The notes below the pieces were generated by a model. It worked only from the letters and a program-made list of their open reading frames with translations, searched no databases and was not told the origin of the DNA. Source: Entamoeba invadens IP1 (Eukaryota; Evosea; Mastigamoebida; Endamoebidae). Taken from it: 64,000 nucleotides of DNA. The stretch spans positions 229,510 through 293,509 of the forward strand of contig NW_004440189.1 in the NCBI RefSeq assembly GCF_000330505.1. Direction: 5' to 3'. Positions 19,702-31,800 of this stretch are shown here, piece by piece (position 1 is the stretch's first letter; the number at the start of each line of letters is the position of its first letter). Position numbers and translations under genes: made by a program.

Positions 19702-20440
19702 ATGTTGAAACTGAATGAAGAAAAACTCCAGCAATTTGCATCCACAGTGAGTTCAATCCAAGACAAGACAACACGAAGTGCATTGAATACACTCCTTTCG
19801 ATATTGGAAGACAACATTCCGACACTTTCACTCACACGTTCTGGATCCTTCTTACCAACACTGATACCATATATATTACACCCATTCTCCGAAAAGAAAC
19901 TAATACCTCCAGAGTTAGACTTTTCTCCTGAAGAAAAAATGGTTGAAGCGTCAGTCAAAAGTTTAATGACGTGGAGTGAGAAACAACGGATGAGTGTCAT
20001 ATTTGACTCGGACATATCTGGATTGAAGGATGACTCATTTCTAGAGTCATTGTATAACCACTCAAGGCAGTACGTTGTTATAGAGTCCAGTGATGGGTGC
20101 GTTTTTGGTGGGTATATTCACCGTCGCGTCAGAGAGTTGAATGTTGATGTCGAAGACAAAAAGGCGTTTCTCTTTTCCTTTCAGCTTGACCACAATTACA
20201 CAAATATCAAATACGAACTTCGTGATGAAGAAAGTGAACGAGGCGTATTGTGTGTATCGCTTCGACAATGAACTTTTCATCTCCTTTGGTAATGGTGTTG
20301 ATTTACAACTTGGAAAGTCCGAGGATAAGTGTATATGCGAACCTTTCAGCTACAACAAAGATAAATCCGCAAAACACGTGCTCACATCAAATTACACTTT
20401 TAATCCCGTCAGAGTACTAGTTGTGAAGATGCTTGTTTAA
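19702..20440 (+). CDS. TLDc-domain protein with a frameshift
   Basis: TLDc proteins are a family expanded in Entamoeba; their biochemical role is poorly known. The start is taken as ATG at 19702, because the open frame before it is a poly-T artefact. The first 110 residues are helical and Lys/Glu-rich. The TLDc part has FGGYIHRR, KAFLFSFQLD, then LFISFGNGVDL and the ending FNPVRVLVVKML typical of the domain. Reading must change from the first to the second frame at about 20219-20240, since the first frame ends at 20271 and the domain continues in the other. Either a one-base read error or a recent inactivation explains it. The two halves fit one domain. Confidence 0.7.
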
Positions 20441-20449
20441 ATGTTTTAA

Positions 20450-22426
20450 ATGATTATCAAAAACCAAGTTCTTTATTTTAAGTTAAACACATTCCAAACC
20501 CCGTCATTAGATGACGGGGTTTCAAGAATAAACTTTATTATAAAAACTCGAAAACATATGGAAGGTGTTGGGAGAGACTTCATCGACAATTCAATACGAA
20601 CGCCATACGAGAAACTCAGAAACAACTTTGAAAAAAAGGTGAAAGAAATTACTTATCAAGATAAACAATTGAGTTGTGAGATGACATTTTCGTTTATTAA
20701 AGAACGACACCAATACTTTCTTGTTCCGGACTATTATTTCGTCGACGTGAAACAAACGGTGTCTACTGATGTATTGAGTTTATTCCTTTCTGCGTGTAAA
20801 CAGGCATATCCAAAAGATACAGTAATTGCTCAAAGTAACACTAAAATTATTGGAATTGGTTTAAACAACAAGAAGTATGCTGCAGACACATCTCATTTGA
20901 ATGCAAAATACAGTGACTGTTATGACTTCGCAAAAACACTGTTTGAGTTTCCAGAAGAATGTGTGTATTCAACAACACATAAGTACTTTATTAAAGCACC
21001 AATCAAGGAGGTCACTAAAATGACATACGCTAAAGGACTGAATTATTTTGAAAACATTTGTTTGGAGGCTTCTGTGGATAACATGCGAGACTATTTATTT
21101 ACACAAAACGCAGTTTGGATTCTCAAAGTGGTTGGATCAACGAATCAAAATGCTACTTTTTATCACTCGAGACTTCTCGAAGTCCAAAGTATGCTACAAG
21201 AAGCCGAGAAACTTAAAATTGAGAGAATGTGTATCAAGTCGAGAACAAACACTAAAGTCAAACTTATTGATTTTCTATTGAAGGATTGTACCATCGAAAA
21301 GGTTGAATTCGGAAATGTTGCACCAAATTCATTATTTTCATTGTATTGTCAATACGTTTTATATCGTAAAAGTACTCTTCTCAAGCACAGAACGTTTTAC
21401 AAGACTTTTATACAATTGGTTAAGCAATTTGTTAGTGTTAACACCACTATTTGGGAGTGCAATTGGCCCTCTAAAAACAGTCCTTTCATACATCAAATAC
21501 TATGTCTTATCAACTTTCTTTTGTCTGTTAAAAACAACACCTTTGAGTCTTGTGTACTTCCAGAGATTGGTGTTGACACTGGATTTGATAAACTTGATTA
21601 TGAATTGGTGATTTCAAAAGATGTGAATGTCTATCTTGTTACTCAAGAAGGGAAAACGACGTCTTTTGAATCATTTATGGAGTGGTACATGTATAGAATC
21701 ATTGAATATAATACAACACACCCAACACCACTTCACCAACGCAATGTCCTTGAAATGAAGGTAATGGACACAATCTACCAAACAACAAAAAAGGATGAAA
21801 GACATCCAATTGAAAAGTGTTATTATAACCCCGACACGGAGTTAGAGAAGTGTATCCAAATATTAGAGAATGTTTCTGTGAGTCACTACTACCTCGACTA
21901 TGTGTATACAATAACACAGACAACTCAGTTGTTACTAACATCACCAAACGATTTGTTCAACCCAACACAAGTCTGTCATACATTTTTTCACAAAAAGGTA
22001 GAAAAGTCTGTGAATGATATTTGTGAATTACAAAAGAAGTCTTTGTCACCAAACACTATGTCGTCTTTTTATAAAGACCCGAAATCTCCTTCATGTAAAA
22101 TCATCACTGATATTCTCAATCGCTTCAAAAAATTTGAAACTCGCTTTTTTATCTTCCACGACTTGGAGCTACGTGTTCCCGGGTTTGACGAACGTGTTTG
22201 TTCGATTGTGGACATTCTCTTAAAACAAAAGGATACCGCTTGTTATCAGCAAAACATCGGCTTTTCTAAAGGAATAGATTTGGTTTTAGCTCTTGGAGAT
22301 AACTTATTACGACCACCAAATGAATACGAGTGGACGATTAAAGACAAGTCAAGCGACAACAAATTAAAGGTGCGATACATAGTAACAGAAGATGATGTTA
22401 CAATTTCAATGAGTTGGGTGGATTAA
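20450..22426 (+). CDS. Large conserved-looking protein, unknown function
   Basis: An intact frame of 658 codons from the first ATG. The better start may be the ATG at 20558 (MEGVGRDF), because the first 36 codons run through a perfect hairpin (20496-20522) and look non-coding. I do not recognise a domain. The protein is soluble, helical and aromatic-rich, has no signal peptide or membrane segment, and its codon use matches the neighbours. It lies 10 bp after the TLDc gene on the same strand, too close for a separate long promoter. Confidence 0.7.
   Translation: MIIKNQVLYFKLNTFQTPSLDDGVSRINFIIKTRKHMEGVGRDFIDNSIRTPYEKLRNNFEKKVKEITYQDKQLSCEMTFSFIKERHQYFLVPDYYFVDVKQTVSTDVLSLFLSACKQAYPKDTVIAQSNTKIIGIGLNNKKYAADTSHLNAKYSDCYDFAKTLFEFPEECVYSTTHKYFIKAPIKEVTKMTYAKGLNYFENICLEASVDNMRDYLFTQNAVWILKVVGSTNQNATFYHSRLLEVQSMLQEAEKLKIERMCIKSRTNTKVKLIDFLLKDCTIEKVEFGNVAPNSLFSLYCQYVLYRKSTLLKHRTFYKTFIQLVKQFVSVNTTIWECNWPSKNSPFIHQILCLINFLLSVKNNTFESCVLPEIGVDTGFDKLDYELVISKDVNVYLVTQEGKTTSFESFMEWYMYRIIEYNTTHPTPLHQRNVLEMKVMDTIYQTTKKDERHPIEKCYYNPDTELEKCIQILENVSVSHYYLDYVYTITQTTQLLLTSPNDLFNPTQVCHTFFHKKVEKSVNDICELQKKSLSPNTMSSFYKDPKSPSCKIITDILNRFKKFETRFFIFHDLELRVPGFDERVCSIVDILLKQKDTACYQQNIGFSKGIDLVLALGDNLLRPPNEYEWTIKDKSSDNKLKVRYIVTEDDVTISMSWVD
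20496..20522. repeat. Perfect 12 bp hairpin between two genes
   Basis: AAACCCCGTCAT, loop TAG, ATGACGGGGTTT. The stem is GC-rich in AT-rich surroundings. It lies about 50 bp after the TLDc stop and 35 bp before the probable start of the next gene. It may affect RNA end formation or the next 5' UTR. Confidence 0.6.
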
Positions 22427-22595
22427 TAGTAATTATTATTATTATTATTATTTTAAATTAGGCATTTAAAATGAATGAACTATTTAAAAACTATTTATAT
22501 AGTTATTATTAAGTATTAATAACAACTATATTAAATTATAAAAATATGTTATAGTTTAATAACGACGCTAGACAAAATACAACAGTTCGTGAGTG

Positions 22596-24706
<2,111 letters not shown>

Positions 24707-25258
24707 ATGGCAATGAATTATAATTACTCATCGGAATACTATACGCAATATGACTACTATGACTTTGAAAATACACGAGAAGATTCTTCCGACGACGACG
24801 CAAGTAATTACATCAACAACTCATACTTTTCTATACAACCAACTTCTAACGATTCAAAAAACGACGACCAAGTCGCAGCAGCTGAGGTCTTCACTAAAAA
24901 GGTCCGAGAGTTTACAACTTGGTTGAAGAAGTTTGAACGGCGTTCCGAGTCACACAAGTTATATCTTTGTGGTAAAAATGCAATAAATCGTGCCAAGGAA
25001 TGGCTTGATGACTTCGGGAAAAGTTCCGTGACGCTTACACTCTCTTCGATAGATGTGATAAAACAAGAACAATTTTATCCCATGTCTGATTTTATTATTA
25101 TCGAGGTCCCTTCAATTAATGTTTTAATCGACAAAATCCCCGACTTCTATAATATCAAACAAATGAACATCATTGTGTGTTGCTCAGACATCAAAAATTG
25201 CCCAAAGAACAAAGGCTCGTCATTCAACCTTGTATTTAAACGAATTACTTTAAAGTAG
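24707..25258 (+). CDS. Hypothetical acidic-N-terminal protein
   Basis: A 183-residue protein without recognised domain. The N-terminus is Tyr- and Asp-rich (DYYDFEN, SSDDDAS) and probably disordered. Residues 60-183 look like an alternating helix/strand domain (LYLCGKNAINRAKEWLDD, then SDFIIIEVPS and MNIIVCCSDI). The GKNAINRAxE segment is faintly reminiscent of Alba-type nucleic-acid-binding proteins, but I would not assign that. Codon use is like the neighbours and the frame is intact. Confidence 0.65.
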   Translation: MAMNYNYSSEYYTQYDYYDFENTREDSSDDDASNYINNSYFSIQPTSNDSKNDDQVAAAEVFTKKVREFTTWLKKFERRSESHKLYLCGKNAINRAKEWLDDFGKSSVTLTLSSIDVIKQEQFYPMSDFIIIEVPSINVLIDKIPDFYNIKQMNIIVCCSDIKNCPKNKGSSFNLVFKRITLK

Positions 25259-25645
25259 TTGCTTTGTTTTATTGGTTATAATTGGTGTCGATTTCCCATC
25301 TTTTTTTTATTTGAAACCAGAAACGTACAAATTGGTGTTTTGGGTGTTGTTTTCTTCCCAAATTTGTATTTGGATTTTCTTTTTTTCTTGATTTTGTTTT
25401 GTTTGTATTTTTAATAAATAAAATTATAAAAAACTATATATTAGAGGTTTTTATTAATCAAGTAAATTAATAGTATTTTAATATTATTACATTTTATTAT
25501 ATTGAAATTATAAAATTATTACTAAACAACTAATAACTGAATAACAACCACTTTCCATTTCTTTTATTTATTTCTTTAACAATAAAAACTAATATATTTA
25601 TAGTTTATTATAATAGTTTTGATTGTTTTTTGTATTAAAATTACT
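25259..25645. other. Convergent 3' spacer
   Basis: About 390 bp of T- and A-rich sequence between two convergent genes. Nothing beyond 3' UTR and low complexity is seen. Confidence 0.6.
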
Positions 25646-26587
25646 TTAAAAAACATTTGAATAACATTTTATGGAAATAAAAGTTAAAATCAATTTCTTT
25701 AGAAAATTGATACTAATTTGGCCAGACTGAGTACTGCAAGTGAGTGATGATTCCATGCCACAAACAATCAGGTAATAATAAAAACAAACAATAAGGATAG
25801 CAGCAACAACAAGATTGATGACGAGTAAAACTGCGAGTGTGATAATGACATACAATTTCTTAGTATTTTCCCACAAGAGTTGGAACAAGTTTTTGAAGAC
25901 TGTAAGTGACATCAGTGCACACCCGACACACACCAGTGGTATTTGGACATACCAAAATGGAATAGCGCATAATGGAATGACCACGACATAGACGATGTAG
26001 GCATACCCAAACAAACAATAATACGAGACAAGAGAATTCTTGACTTTATACGCAAATCGACAGACAGCCCACAGTATGATTGGAATGAATATGATGTAGA
26101 CCAATATAGTTCCTGTGATGATCGTTAACTTCTGGTAGTCGACTTTGTTTCGAATCATTGACCCAAGTGAGCCACTGAAAAATGTGACGAAAATGACAGT
26201 CATTGGGATCCAAATAGTCCCATACAAGTCTGGGTTAGTTTCAGTCTGTTTGAAGAAGTTGCCAAAAAATGGAATAAGCCCCCAAAACATTCGCTTGAGC
26301 ACATCGGAAGTCTCGACATTGAACCAACGAGAATAGAACTCCGGTTTATAAAATTGGTACCAATGATATTCTTGTTGTTCTTCGCCTTCAGCGGGAACTT
26401 TAGTGTCGTCGGGTTGCTTCTCTTCGTCGTTAGTCGATGGTGGTGGTAAGATGTTTTGATTTTGTTGTGCCGAGAAATCGACGGAAGCGGGTTGCGCAAA
26501 GCCTGCGTTGTCTCCAACGACAAATCCACTTTCATTTGAATCGTCTACATTTAAAAATGGGTTTTGAAGATTTTGTGCGTTCGACAT
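25646..26587 (-). CDS. YIP1-family (YIPF1/2-like) membrane protein
   Basis: Golgi/ER membrane protein of the YIP1 family, which binds Rab GTPases and acts in vesicle transport. It has 313 residues. The first 95 are polar and acidic, with an NPF motif (NPFLNVDD). After that come YQFYKPEFYSRWFNV and DVLKRMFWGLIPF, the segments before the first membrane helix in YIPF1/2 proteins. Five hydrophobic segments follow, between about 120 and 285. The C-terminal 25 residues are polar. The gene is single-exon and intact, with a 570 bp upstream spacer. Confidence 0.85.
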   Translation of the reverse strand: MSNAQNLQNPFLNVDDSNESGFVVGDNAGFAQPASVDFSAQQNQNILPPPSTNDEEKQPDDTKVPAEGEEQQEYHWYQFYKPEFYSRWFNVETSDVLKRMFWGLIPFFGNFFKQTETNPDLYGTIWIPMTVIFVTFFSGSLGSMIRNKVDYQKLTIITGTILVYIIFIPIILWAVCRFAYKVKNSLVSYYCLFGYAYIVYVVVIPLCAIPFWYVQIPLVCVGCALMSLTVFKNLFQLLWENTKKLYVIITLAVLLVINLVVAAILIVCFYYYLIVCGMESSLTCSTQSGQISINFLKKLILTFISIKCYSNVF

Positions 26588-27158
26588 TATTGTAGTGCTT
26601 TGATTTTATAGTTCAAAGAAGAAATGCAATCAATCGCACTTCTATTTGTCTTCTTTTTACTATTTCTTAACTATACGTCTTTCCTCTGACGTGGCGGTTG
26701 AAGCATTTAAGTCGCCGTTTTACCTCATTTCTTTTTTTTTAACATTTGAGTCTTGTGTTTTTTTTTGTTCTTTTCAATAGTATTTACTTAATTTATTGTA
26801 TTATATTGTTTAATAAAAAAATTATGGTATGAACAAAACTAAAAATAGTTACGCAATTAATGTTTATTACGAAAAATGCCACAATCATTTGTTGACAAAT
26901 AATTAAAAAGAAATCGTTTTTGGGGAATGTAAGTTAATTCAATTTTTATATTTTGGTATTATAAAGTATAATACAACAATACATAATTAAATAAAATATA
27001 TGGTTTATAAAATATTAAATAAACTAAACATTGATAATAAAAAAACGAACTTTAACAAAAGTGATTAATAGAACAATAGATAAATGAATTAGACAAAACT
27101 TAATAAAAAAATCAAATTGATTTTATGATTTATCTTCAAAACCATTGGAGTCAGAACG
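26588..27158. other. Divergent intergenic spacer
   Basis: About 570 bp, strongly AT-rich, between the YIP1 gene and the RS zinc-knuckle gene. No ORF or repeat is supported. Confidence 0.6.
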
Positions 27159-27824
27159 ATGGAACGCCGCAGGTGTAAAAACTGTGGTTCCAACGACCAT
27201 TGGACTTATCAATGCAAAGAACCTGTTTCTCTTCCAAGTCGTCCCAGTGCAATGGATCGTCTACGTGGGGAAGTTCCTGTCAAATACACACCAACAGTCC
27301 TTTCAGATAAAGACCTCTACCCCCATTTATGGGAGGAAGCCCGAAGACAAGCTGAAGCGGAAGTTTCGACCATAGTAGCGTTACAAAAAAAGAAACAAGA
27401 AGAATTAGAGAATGAACGACAAGCTGAGATACTGAAGAACAAGTGGTTAGAAGGGGAGCGGAAGTTACAAGAAGAAGTTGAAAAAGAAAAATCGGAACAG
27501 CGTCGATTGAGTTCATCGCGGAAAGGGTTGAGTGAAGATTCGGAACACTCCGAACGCGATGACAAAGTCGAAAAGGTCGAGAAATGTATGAATGAAAAGA
27601 GTCGGAGTCGAAGTAAGAGTCGAAAGAGTATTCGACAAAAGAAAGAATATTCAAGAAGTTCATCATATTCAGAACGGTCGGGACACGCTTCGCGAAGTCG
27701 TTCAAGATCACAAAGTCGTGAAAGAAGACGCCGGAAATACTCGTGTTCTTCATCGGAGTATTCTTCAACGTCACCTTCACCTTCAAGAAGGTCTTCACAA
27801 CATCACTATCATGACAATTCATAG
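27159..27824 (+). CDS. CCHC zinc-knuckle protein with RS domain
   Basis: Probable nuclear RNA-processing protein, 221 residues. Residues 5-19 contain a zinc knuckle (CKNCGSNDHWTYQC, CX2CX4HX4C) like ZCCHC10. Residues 60-135 are a long charged helix. From about 145 to the end it is an Arg/Ser domain with many RS and SR pairs. The stop TAG (27822-27824) lies right against the 100-N gap, so the 3' end should be treated with care; the RS domain might really be longer or spliced. Confidence 0.8.
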   Translation: MERRRCKNCGSNDHWTYQCKEPVSLPSRPSAMDRLRGEVPVKYTPTVLSDKDLYPHLWEEARRQAEAEVSTIVALQKKKQEELENERQAEILKNKWLEGERKLQEEVEKEKSEQRRLSSSRKGLSEDSEHSERDDKVEKVEKCMNEKSRSRSKSRKSIRQKKEYSRSSSYSERSGHASRSRSRSQSRERRRRKYSCSSSEYSSTSPSPSRRSSQHHYHDNS

Positions 27825-27924
27825 NNNNNNNNNNNNNNNNNNNNNNNNNNNNNNNNNNNNNNNNNNNNNNNNNNNNNNNNNNNNNNNNNNNNNNNNNNNN
27901 NNNNNNNNNNNNNNNNNNNNNNNN
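27825..27924. other. Scaffold gap (100 N)
   Basis: Exactly 100 N, of conventional size. The sequence after it (27925-28139) has one frame open for about 35 codons (with RVRILDEDERSLSLRK) that could be the tail of a gene in the gap. This is too short to name. Confidence 0.95.
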
Positions 27925-28139
27925 CTTATCGAGTACGCATTTTGGATGAGGATGAACGAAGTTTGTCATTACGGAAGTCTATCAACTGCGTTAAGACGTA
28001 TTCATACATCCAATCGAGACAACAAAATAATTAATAGGTCAACACCGAAGCATCAAAACTTAGACAACAAATACAACCAAATCAATTCAAAACAGTTTGT
28101 TGCTCTTATATATTACAGAATTAATTTACTCAAATTAAG

Positions 28140-28741
28140 ATGATGAAAGACGAAGTAGTGAAGAAGTACTATGCTGATAACGCAATTCGGGTACTACGTT
28201 TGTTTTGCGTTGATTTGGTAGGAATGTGAATGTGTTGATTTGACTATTAGTCGCACCACAAGACGTTTCTTTACACGAAACACTGAAACCCATCGCAAAA
28301 AATGTGGACGAAAAGAAGGAGAAAAAGTCGAAGAAGAAGAAAAGGATGTCCGACGACGAGGAGCTTTTGGAGAAAAAAAAGCCGATGAGGAAGGTGCGTG
28401 GGAATCACGCAAAGCTCATGTGCGATGACAGAGACGCCATAGTATTTGACTTTGGAATGAAGCGAATTGACGCAATTACGCTGGGGAGAGGAACGAGTAA
28501 CCCCGATCCAAGTTTTGTTAATCTGAGTCAGTACACGTCATCGCGTTCGATATCACACAAACACGCGACGATTCGATACGACAAGCAACTCTCCTTCTAT
28601 GTGTTTGTGAATGAAGGGACAAATGGAAGTATTGTGAATGGAGCGAATTTATTAGAGAAGGGAGCATCTGCTATACTCACGGATAACTCAGTCATGGAGT
28701 TGGGAGGATTCAAACTGAGTTTCCATTATAATAACAATTGA
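28140..28741 (+). CDS. FHA-domain protein, two exons
   Basis: Phosphothreonine-binding FHA protein, probably nuclear. Exon 1 is 28140-28197. The intron (28198-28250, 53 bp) runs from GTTTGT to TTAG. Exon 2 is 28251-28741; splicing gives 182 residues. Residues 40-70 are a Lys/Glu-rich block (likely nuclear localisation). The FHA domain fills the C-terminal 110 residues, with TLGRGTSNPD, SRSISHKHATI and NEGTNGSIVNG, the GR, SxxH and N(G)S positions of the fold. It resembles FHA domains of MCRS1/PHF12-like proteins more than kinase-linked ones. The start is one of two adjacent ATGs. Confidence 0.82.
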
Positions 28742-28817
28742 ATTAATTGATAGCGAATGTAATGTGGACTTATGTTATACACCGCCAGAACAGTATTATT
28801 AAAAACTAAAAATGTAA

Positions 28818-31800
28818 TTAGTAAGAGTTCTCTTGAACCTTCTTTAAGTCGTGAACAACTTCGTCGATGGTAAACCGGTCAGCAGAACAATGTTCCCATG
28901 AGTTTGAAATGATGTTATAAAGCTGCTTTGACATGTTAGCGGGTTGTTCAAGACGGCGGCCGACACACACGAACTTGGAGATGGACCATGGGTACTTGTA
29001 CTCTGAGACCGGGAAAGGCTCTTTCATTGTTGCAATTGCGTACATTGTTACCGCAAAAGCATAGACATCTGTCTTCGATGTATATTTCTGTCCTGTAATG
29101 ATTTCTGGCGCTATGTAAGTTGGACGCTCTTTGACTTCAGTTCTGTGGTTCCAGAACTTCATGTAAGTGTCTTGATACCCAAAATCAGTCAGTTTCACAA
29201 TTGAAACATCATTCACGTCGGTGCTCATTAACATCACATTGGCAGGCTTTATGTTATAATGAAGGAAATTTTTTGCGTGTAACACAGCTATACCCTTTGC
29301 TGCATCAAGTAGCACTCTGCACCTCATTGATAACGCCATTTCCTTTCCTGCACTAATGAAGTCTTGCAAAGTGCCGAATGTCGCGAATTCGGTTACTATC
29401 AAATGTGTTTTGTCTAGCAACACCTTTCCAATGAGTTTTGTAAGGTAACTGCTTTGTGGGAAATTTTCTAAGATATTGAGTGGCTCGTCGTAGATTTTCT
29501 TTTCATCGGACTTGAAGTCAAAAGACCGTATGTTACGCACCACTACACTTTGATTGTTGTAATTCGCTTTGCTGACAGTGATCTTATAATTGGACCTCAT
29601 GTTCGTCTCAATGTTAATTAAGTGTGGATCGATGAAGAGTGAATCGACGGTGTTTGCGCTGAGTTTGAACGACAATTCTTCCTTAAGTTGGTTATCGACA
29701 AATACTCTCACTTTGAATGCATTCTGGATTGTGAAGGAGCAGTTTGGATATATCAACACTCTCTCACTGATGCACATCCCACTCTTCAATAAGCAACTGT
29801 GTGGTTCAAAGTCCACTCTGTATCTCTCGTCCTTGTCAATAACAAACTGCAACTCAACTTCGTCACTTCCTTTATTACCAATGTAGAACCGCTTCATATA
29901 TTCTTTGTTCAACTCCATTTTTTCTTGGAACTCAATCAAGGTTGCTTCGCTGACAATTTGTTCCATAGTTGGATATGGCATTAAAGCAACATCACAGTGC
30001 TTCAAAGGGAATACACGGCTAGCTCTTGTTTCTTCCAATTGTTTGCTTCTGTATTGGTAATACACATAAAGCATAATACAAAGAACAATTAAGAGTGCGA
30101 TGAATATCGCAATGGCTATTATAATAAGAGCAACACCATAACCAAGGGGATATTTTTCACAACGTTGTCTGTTATAACTCAGCGCATACCAGTCATCACA
30201 TTCGTCGCAATACCCATCAATTGCACGTTTACAATGTTCAATAGTATCATACTTGACACACCCATCCAATGTCATCACATAATCTTTTCCACACGAAGTG
30301 CACTTCTTTGACGTTTTGTTGCACGACATACACCCAACTAAAAATTCGTTGCATGTGTGACAATTGCCGGCATCCAAGTAATATCCACTCGTACAGTTCA
30401 AACAGCCTTCCGGAGAGTAAGTGGCACAAAAATTGATTGAAGCTTCTTCACTATCCAAGCAAGATGTGCCATTTAAGTAATACCCTTCTGCACAACTTGA
30501 GCATGTAGTTGATGAAACACACGTGGCACACTTGGTATTACACTGTTGACACCTTCCATTGAAAGCATAATACCCATATTCGCAGTGAATACAGACAGAC
30601 TTGTATATATTATCACAATGTTCAAGAGTTAATGGCTCGCACGTTTTGCTTTGAAAATTGTAAGTGTATTTGTCGTCACATAAACTGCACGAAGATCCAT
30701 CACTGCACAAATTGCAATTATCAATACACTTTCTGCACTCATTACCAGATGAATAATATTGACTTGAACATCTCTGACATATACCAAACAAGTACAACTC
30801 ACATATATCACTCGTCTCTCTTTTAATAAGAGCTGTTGTCTTGGGAGCCTCACACGTCTTTTTATCCGTTGAAACCACATCCTGTTGATTCACACACTTC
30901 ATGCAAACACCGAAAAATGTCGCGCCATTACACGAGTCATCAACGGGTTTACACTGTCCGTCAGCGTCATCGTAATACATTTTTGTTGACCCACTCTCCT
31001 CAGCGCAATTCAAGCATTTGAAATTTGAAACTGTTTTGCAATTGGTGTTGGTGCAAATTCCATTCAATAATATCTGGGAACTGTTTTTGCATTCGTAACA
31101 TGTCACTCCAGAACATTTGGCACATGACGCTTCACATGTGGAACACTTTCCCGAACCGATTGAATATCCATTTTCACAACTCATAGCCCCTTTGTTTGAG
31201 ACAGAAGATGCTCCAACTGACTGCGAACAACTTTGTTTTGCTTCATCTTCACGAGTGTATTTATCGGAAATTGTACACACAGGGCACTTCTCTTCTGTAG
31301 AAAGTGTGTAACACGTATCGCATGAAGCACTACAACTTTCAGTGCACGACTGAAAAGTCCCATCTGTCATTTTCTTCCCGGGACATTTCCTACAAATTCC
31401 ACCAGAATAATAATCACATGAATCAGCCTCTGTAATTCTTGTGCATGTTGTTCCAGATAACTTACTCCCAGCATTACAAAGAATACATTCAGTGTTACTA
31501 CTACATTTTGTACACAAATTCCCACACGCTTCACATCGTTGGTTATTCAGTGTCGTTCCAACTAAATAAAATCCATCAGCACACGATGTGCAATGTCCAG
31601 AAGAAGCCGTAGTAGCACAATTAACAACAGCCGCTCTATTATCACATTTTCCATTGGAATTTGCAATGATGTCACCACATATCATACAAGTGGCAGCTTC
31701 TTTAAAGCGCATTGTTGTGCAGTACGCTTTATCACTTGCAACCACTTTTGCTACAAGTTGTGACCCTTTTAATGTACTTCCAGTTTTGAGTCCTCCCGCG

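Noticed and set aside
27592..28143. Plus-strand ORF crossing the gap at 27.8 kb
   Set aside because: It is an off-frame reading of the RS domain joined through N to unrelated sequence.
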